Source of the DNA: a bacterium
GTDB taxonomy: Bacteria > Krumholzibacteriota > Krumholzibacteria > LZORAL124-64-63
DNA: 8,137 nucleotides
Direction of reading: 5' to 3'
Assembly (NCBI GenBank): GCA_021767885.1
Contig: JAASSM010000052.1
Location: 1-8,137, forward strand
The translations under genes were made by a program, and so were the position numbers. Of this stretch, positions 6,676 to 8,137 are shown in pieces (positions within the stretch are counted from its first letter, which is position 1; every line of letters starts with the position of its first letter). Under the pieces are notes generated by a model, which worked only from the letters and a program-made list of their open reading frames with translations, was not told where the DNA came from and made no database searches.

Positions 6676-7215
6676 ATGACGACCAACCGGATCGGAATCC
6701 TCACCGCTGCGACCATCTCGCTGGGCCTCGGCCTGGCTGCGGGCCCGGCCCTGGCTGGCGGATGCGGTGCCGGGGCGGCCGAGGCCCGGCAGGCGACGGC
6801 CTCTCAGGCCATGCCCGGCATCTACGATCTGGCCGGCGAGGCCGGCTTCACGACGCTGACGGCGGCCATCGAGGCGGCCGGCCTCCAGGAGACCCTCAAC
6901 CAGGAGGGCCCGTTCACCGTCTTCGCGCCCACCGACGAGGCCTTCGCCAGCCTGCCCGAGGGCACCCTCGAGGCGCTGCTGGCGGACAAGGAGAAGCTGA
7001 CCCGGGTGCTGCTGTATCACGTGGCCAGTGGCGAGGTCTACGCCGAGGACGTGGTGGATCTGCGTGCGGCCCGGACCCTGAACGGCGAGAAGGTCGCCAT
7101 CGGCATCGACCCGGCCGTGACCGTCAACGACGCGCAGGTGGTCAAGACCGACGTCAAGGCCCAGAACGGCGTGATCCACGTGATCGACGCGGTCCTGATC
7201 CCCAGCAACCTGTAG
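6676..7215 (+). CDS. Exported fasciclin (FAS1/beta-Ig-H3) domain protein
   Basis: A 179-residue protein with one FAS1 domain. The N-terminus (residues 1-27) is a signal peptide: TTNR, a hydrophobic core (about 6-22) and a PALA|GG cleavage site after Ala27. Cys30 follows closely, so a poor lipobox (AGGC) is also possible. A Gly/Ala-rich linker leads to the FAS1 domain (about 48-178) with ground motifs [19 protein letters not shown] (78-96, H1 box), [11 protein letters not shown] (111-121, the YH motif), TLNGEKV (134-140) and [12 protein letters not shown] (165-176, H2 box). FAS1 domains act in adhesion and extracellular-matrix or surface interactions; bacterial single-domain versions are often secreted, with poorly defined ligands. 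Length is usual for this class. It has its own predicted promoter and a pair of downstream hairpins, so it is probably a single-gene unit. Confidence 0.95.
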   Translation: MTTNRIGILTAATISLGLGLAAGPALAGGCGAGAAEARQATASQAMPGIYDLAGEAGFTTLTAAIEAAGLQETLNQEGPFTVFAPTDEAFASLPEGTLEALLADKEKLTRVLLYHVASGEVYAEDVVDLRAARTLNGEKVAIGIDPAVTVNDAQVVKTDVKAQNGVIHVIDAVLIPSNL

Positions 7216-7223
7216 GCAGGAAG

Positions 7224-7251
7224 TCCGGGCGGGAAGGTGGCGCCGCCCGGA
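7224..7251 (+). terminator. Perfect GC hairpin just after the FAS1 stop (possible terminator or 3' stabiliser)
   Basis: TCCGGGCGG (7224-7232) pairs perfectly with CCGCCCGGA (7243-7251) across a 10-base loop, starting nine bases after the FAS1 stop codon. No T-run follows, so it is not a classic intrinsic terminator; it could pause polymerase or protect the mRNA 3' end. Confidence 0.4.
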
Positions 7252-7301
7252 GAGGGTGAGGAGTGTCGGATCAATTCGGCCGACCTCCTTGCCCCGATTC
7301 G

Positions 7302-7338
7302 AGGGCGGGACGTGATCGAGAGGGGTCCGTCCCGCCCT
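7302..7338 (+). terminator. Perfect 11-bp GC hairpin, likely terminator of the FAS1 transcript
   Basis: AGGGCGGGACG (7302-7312) pairs with CGTCCCGCCCT (7328-7338) across a 15-base loop, and TT follows. The stem is very stable, but the T-run is minimal. It is the strongest terminator candidate between the FAS1 gene and the downstream lipoprotein gene. Confidence 0.5.
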
Positions 7339-7411
7339 TCGCGTGTCCTGGACCGGAGCCGGGACCGCCGCCGTCCGCCGCAGTGCACGAGCCGGCCGCG
7401 CCGGCCCGACC

Positions 7412-7416
7412 GGAGG
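7412..7416 (+). promoter_or_regulatory. Shine-Dalgarno site of the DUF4397 lipoprotein gene
   Basis: GGAGG lies eight bases before the ATG at 7425. It supports this frame as coding although the gene runs off the window. Confidence 0.7.
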
Positions 7417-7424
7417 CAACCGAG

Positions 7425-8137
7425 ATGACCACCCCCCGCGACCTGACCGCCCTGCTCGCCCTGGTCGCCCTGGCCAGCCTCGGCCTCGCCGGGTGCGGCG
7501 AGGACGACGCCCCCACCGGCCCGGCCCCCGATCCGCGGCCGACGCTCCGCGTGATCCACGCCGCTCCCGAGGTCTCCCTCGTGGACATCTACCTCGACAA
7601 GGGCGACCGCCCGGTGGTGACGGCCCTGGACCACGGCGCGGTGAGCGACGTCCTGTCCCTGGCCCCCGGCACCTACTCCCTGGAGATCCGCGGCCACGGG
7701 GCCGATCCCGCCAGCCCGCCGGTCCACACCCAGGACGGCCTCGTCCTCGCCCCTGGCGCGGCGACCACGGCGGTGGCCGCCGGTCTGCTGCAGAGCGCCG
7801 ATCCGCTCGCCCGCTTCCGGGTGCTGGTCTTCGAGGAGGACTTCGCCGACCCCGGCCCGGGCCAGGCCGCGGTCCGGCTGGTCCATGCCGCACCCGACGC
7901 GCCGGCCGTGGCGCTGGACGTGGGCGACGACGGCAGCGCGGAGGTCCCGCAGCTCGCACGATTCGCCGCGACCGGGCCGGGCGGGGTGCCGTTGCCCGCG
8001 GGCGAGCCGCTGCCCATCGGCGTCCTGGCCGGCCAGCCGCCGGCGCGCGTGGCGGTCTTCACCATGCCTCCGCTGCCACCGGGTGACGGCCTCTTCGTGA
8101 TCGCCACCGGCCTGCTCGCCGGCGAACCCCAGGGCGA
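7425..8137 (+). CDS. DUF4397 repeat lipoprotein, truncated by the window's right edge
   Basis: An open frame of 237 codons from ATG at 7425 with no stop before the window ends. The N-terminus (residues 1-23) is a signal peptide ending in GLAGC, a lipobox with Cys24 as the lipidated residue, followed by an acidic, Pro-rich spacer (GEDDAPTGPAPDP). Two DUF4397-like repeats follow. The first starts LRVIHAAPEVSLVDIYLD (41-58) and includes LSLAPGTYSLEIRG (78-90, matching the family's aGtY segment). The second starts VRLVHAAPDAPAVALDVG (150-167) and includes VPLPAGEPLPIGVL (188-201). The shared [LV]R[VL][IV]HAAP motif is clear. DUF4397 proteins are exported, probably beta-sandwich domains of unknown function, often in repeats on cell-surface proteins. 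The protein likely sits on the cell surface or periplasmic membrane face. No promoter is obvious between the hairpin at 7338 and the start, so read-through from the FAS1 gene is possible. Confidence 0.85.
   Translation, partial: MTTPRDLTALLALVALASLGLAGCGEDDAPTGPAPDPRPTLRVIHAAPEVSLVDIYLDKGDRPVVTALDHGAVSDVLSLAPGTYSLEIRGHGADPASPPVHTQDGLVLAPGAATTAVAAGLLQSADPLARFRVLVFEEDFADPGPGQAAVRLVHAAPDAPAVALDVGDDGSAEVPQLARFAATGPGGVPLPAGEPLPIGVLAGQPPARVAVFTMPPLPPGDGLFVIATGLLAGEPQG

Noticed and set aside
7391..7405. GCCGGC-CGC-GCCGGC inverted repeat just before the DUF4397 ribosome binding site
   Set aside because: GCCGGC is self-palindromic and common in such GC-rich DNA. A 6-bp stem with a 3-base loop is not enough to claim a regulatory element.
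6535..7959. 474-codon minus-strand open frame over the FAS1 and DUF4397 genes
   Set aside because: It is antisense to two genes with clear signal peptides and domain motifs, and its product is Arg/Pro/Gly-rich.
7343..8086. 247-codon plus-strand open frame
   Set aside because: It lies in a different frame from the DUF4397 gene and is Arg/Pro/Gly-rich; the frame from 7425 has the ribosome binding site, lipobox and repeats.
1..8137. tRNA, rRNA, CRISPR array, insertion sequence, toxin-antitoxin or defence genes
   Set aside because: I found no cloverleaf-like segment, spaced direct repeats, transposase motif, terminal inverted repeat or defence-protein motif. Gene content looks like ordinary chromosome.

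Overview
The window is a GC-rich (roughly 70% by eye) stretch of bacterial chromosome with densely packed genes. It holds eight protein-coding genes and no RNA gene, insertion sequence, phage gene or CRISPR array that I can see. Lipobox lipoproteins, a FAS1-domain exported protein and an MscS channel suggest a free-living, probably Gram-negative, GC-rich bacterium. The sequence alone does not fix the phylum. Every gene looks intact except the two cut by the window edges.

Layout. (1) 1-2208, plus strand: the C-terminal end of a GH13 alpha-glucan hydrolase, an EamA/DMT-type transporter and a DUF429 protein. The genes are joined by two 4-base ATGA stop/start overlaps, so they look like one translationally coupled operon. 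(2) 2205-5095, minus strand: a polytopic membrane protein resembling GT-C glycosyltransferases, followed by an MscS-family channel, joined by a GTGA overlap. This pair converges on the first operon, and the two operons overlap by the palindrome CTAG, which supplies both stop codons. (3) 5096-5260: a 165-base divergent intergenic region. (4) 5261-6461, plus strand: a DUF1684 lipoprotein and a DUF456 membrane protein, 4 bases apart. (5) 6462-6675: the most AT-rich stretch in the window, with a good sigma70-like promoter. (6) 6676-7215: an exported single-domain fasciclin (FAS1) protein. (7) 7216-7424: two perfect GC-rich hairpins, then the ribosome binding site of the next gene. (8) 7425 to the right edge: a lipoprotein with two DUF4397 repeats, truncated by the window.

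How the genes fit together. The first block joins alpha-glucan breakdown to small-molecule transport and a DUF429 protein of unknown role. The middle blocks are envelope and membrane functions: osmotic release, a putative lipid-linked sugar transferase, a lipoprotein and a small membrane protein. The right end encodes secreted or surface-anchored domains associated with adhesion or extracellular matrix. I see no clear defence, mobile or biosynthetic system. The most useful points for follow-up are the coupled gene pairs involving uncharacterised families, the FAS1 promoter region, and the truncated DUF4397 lipoprotein.
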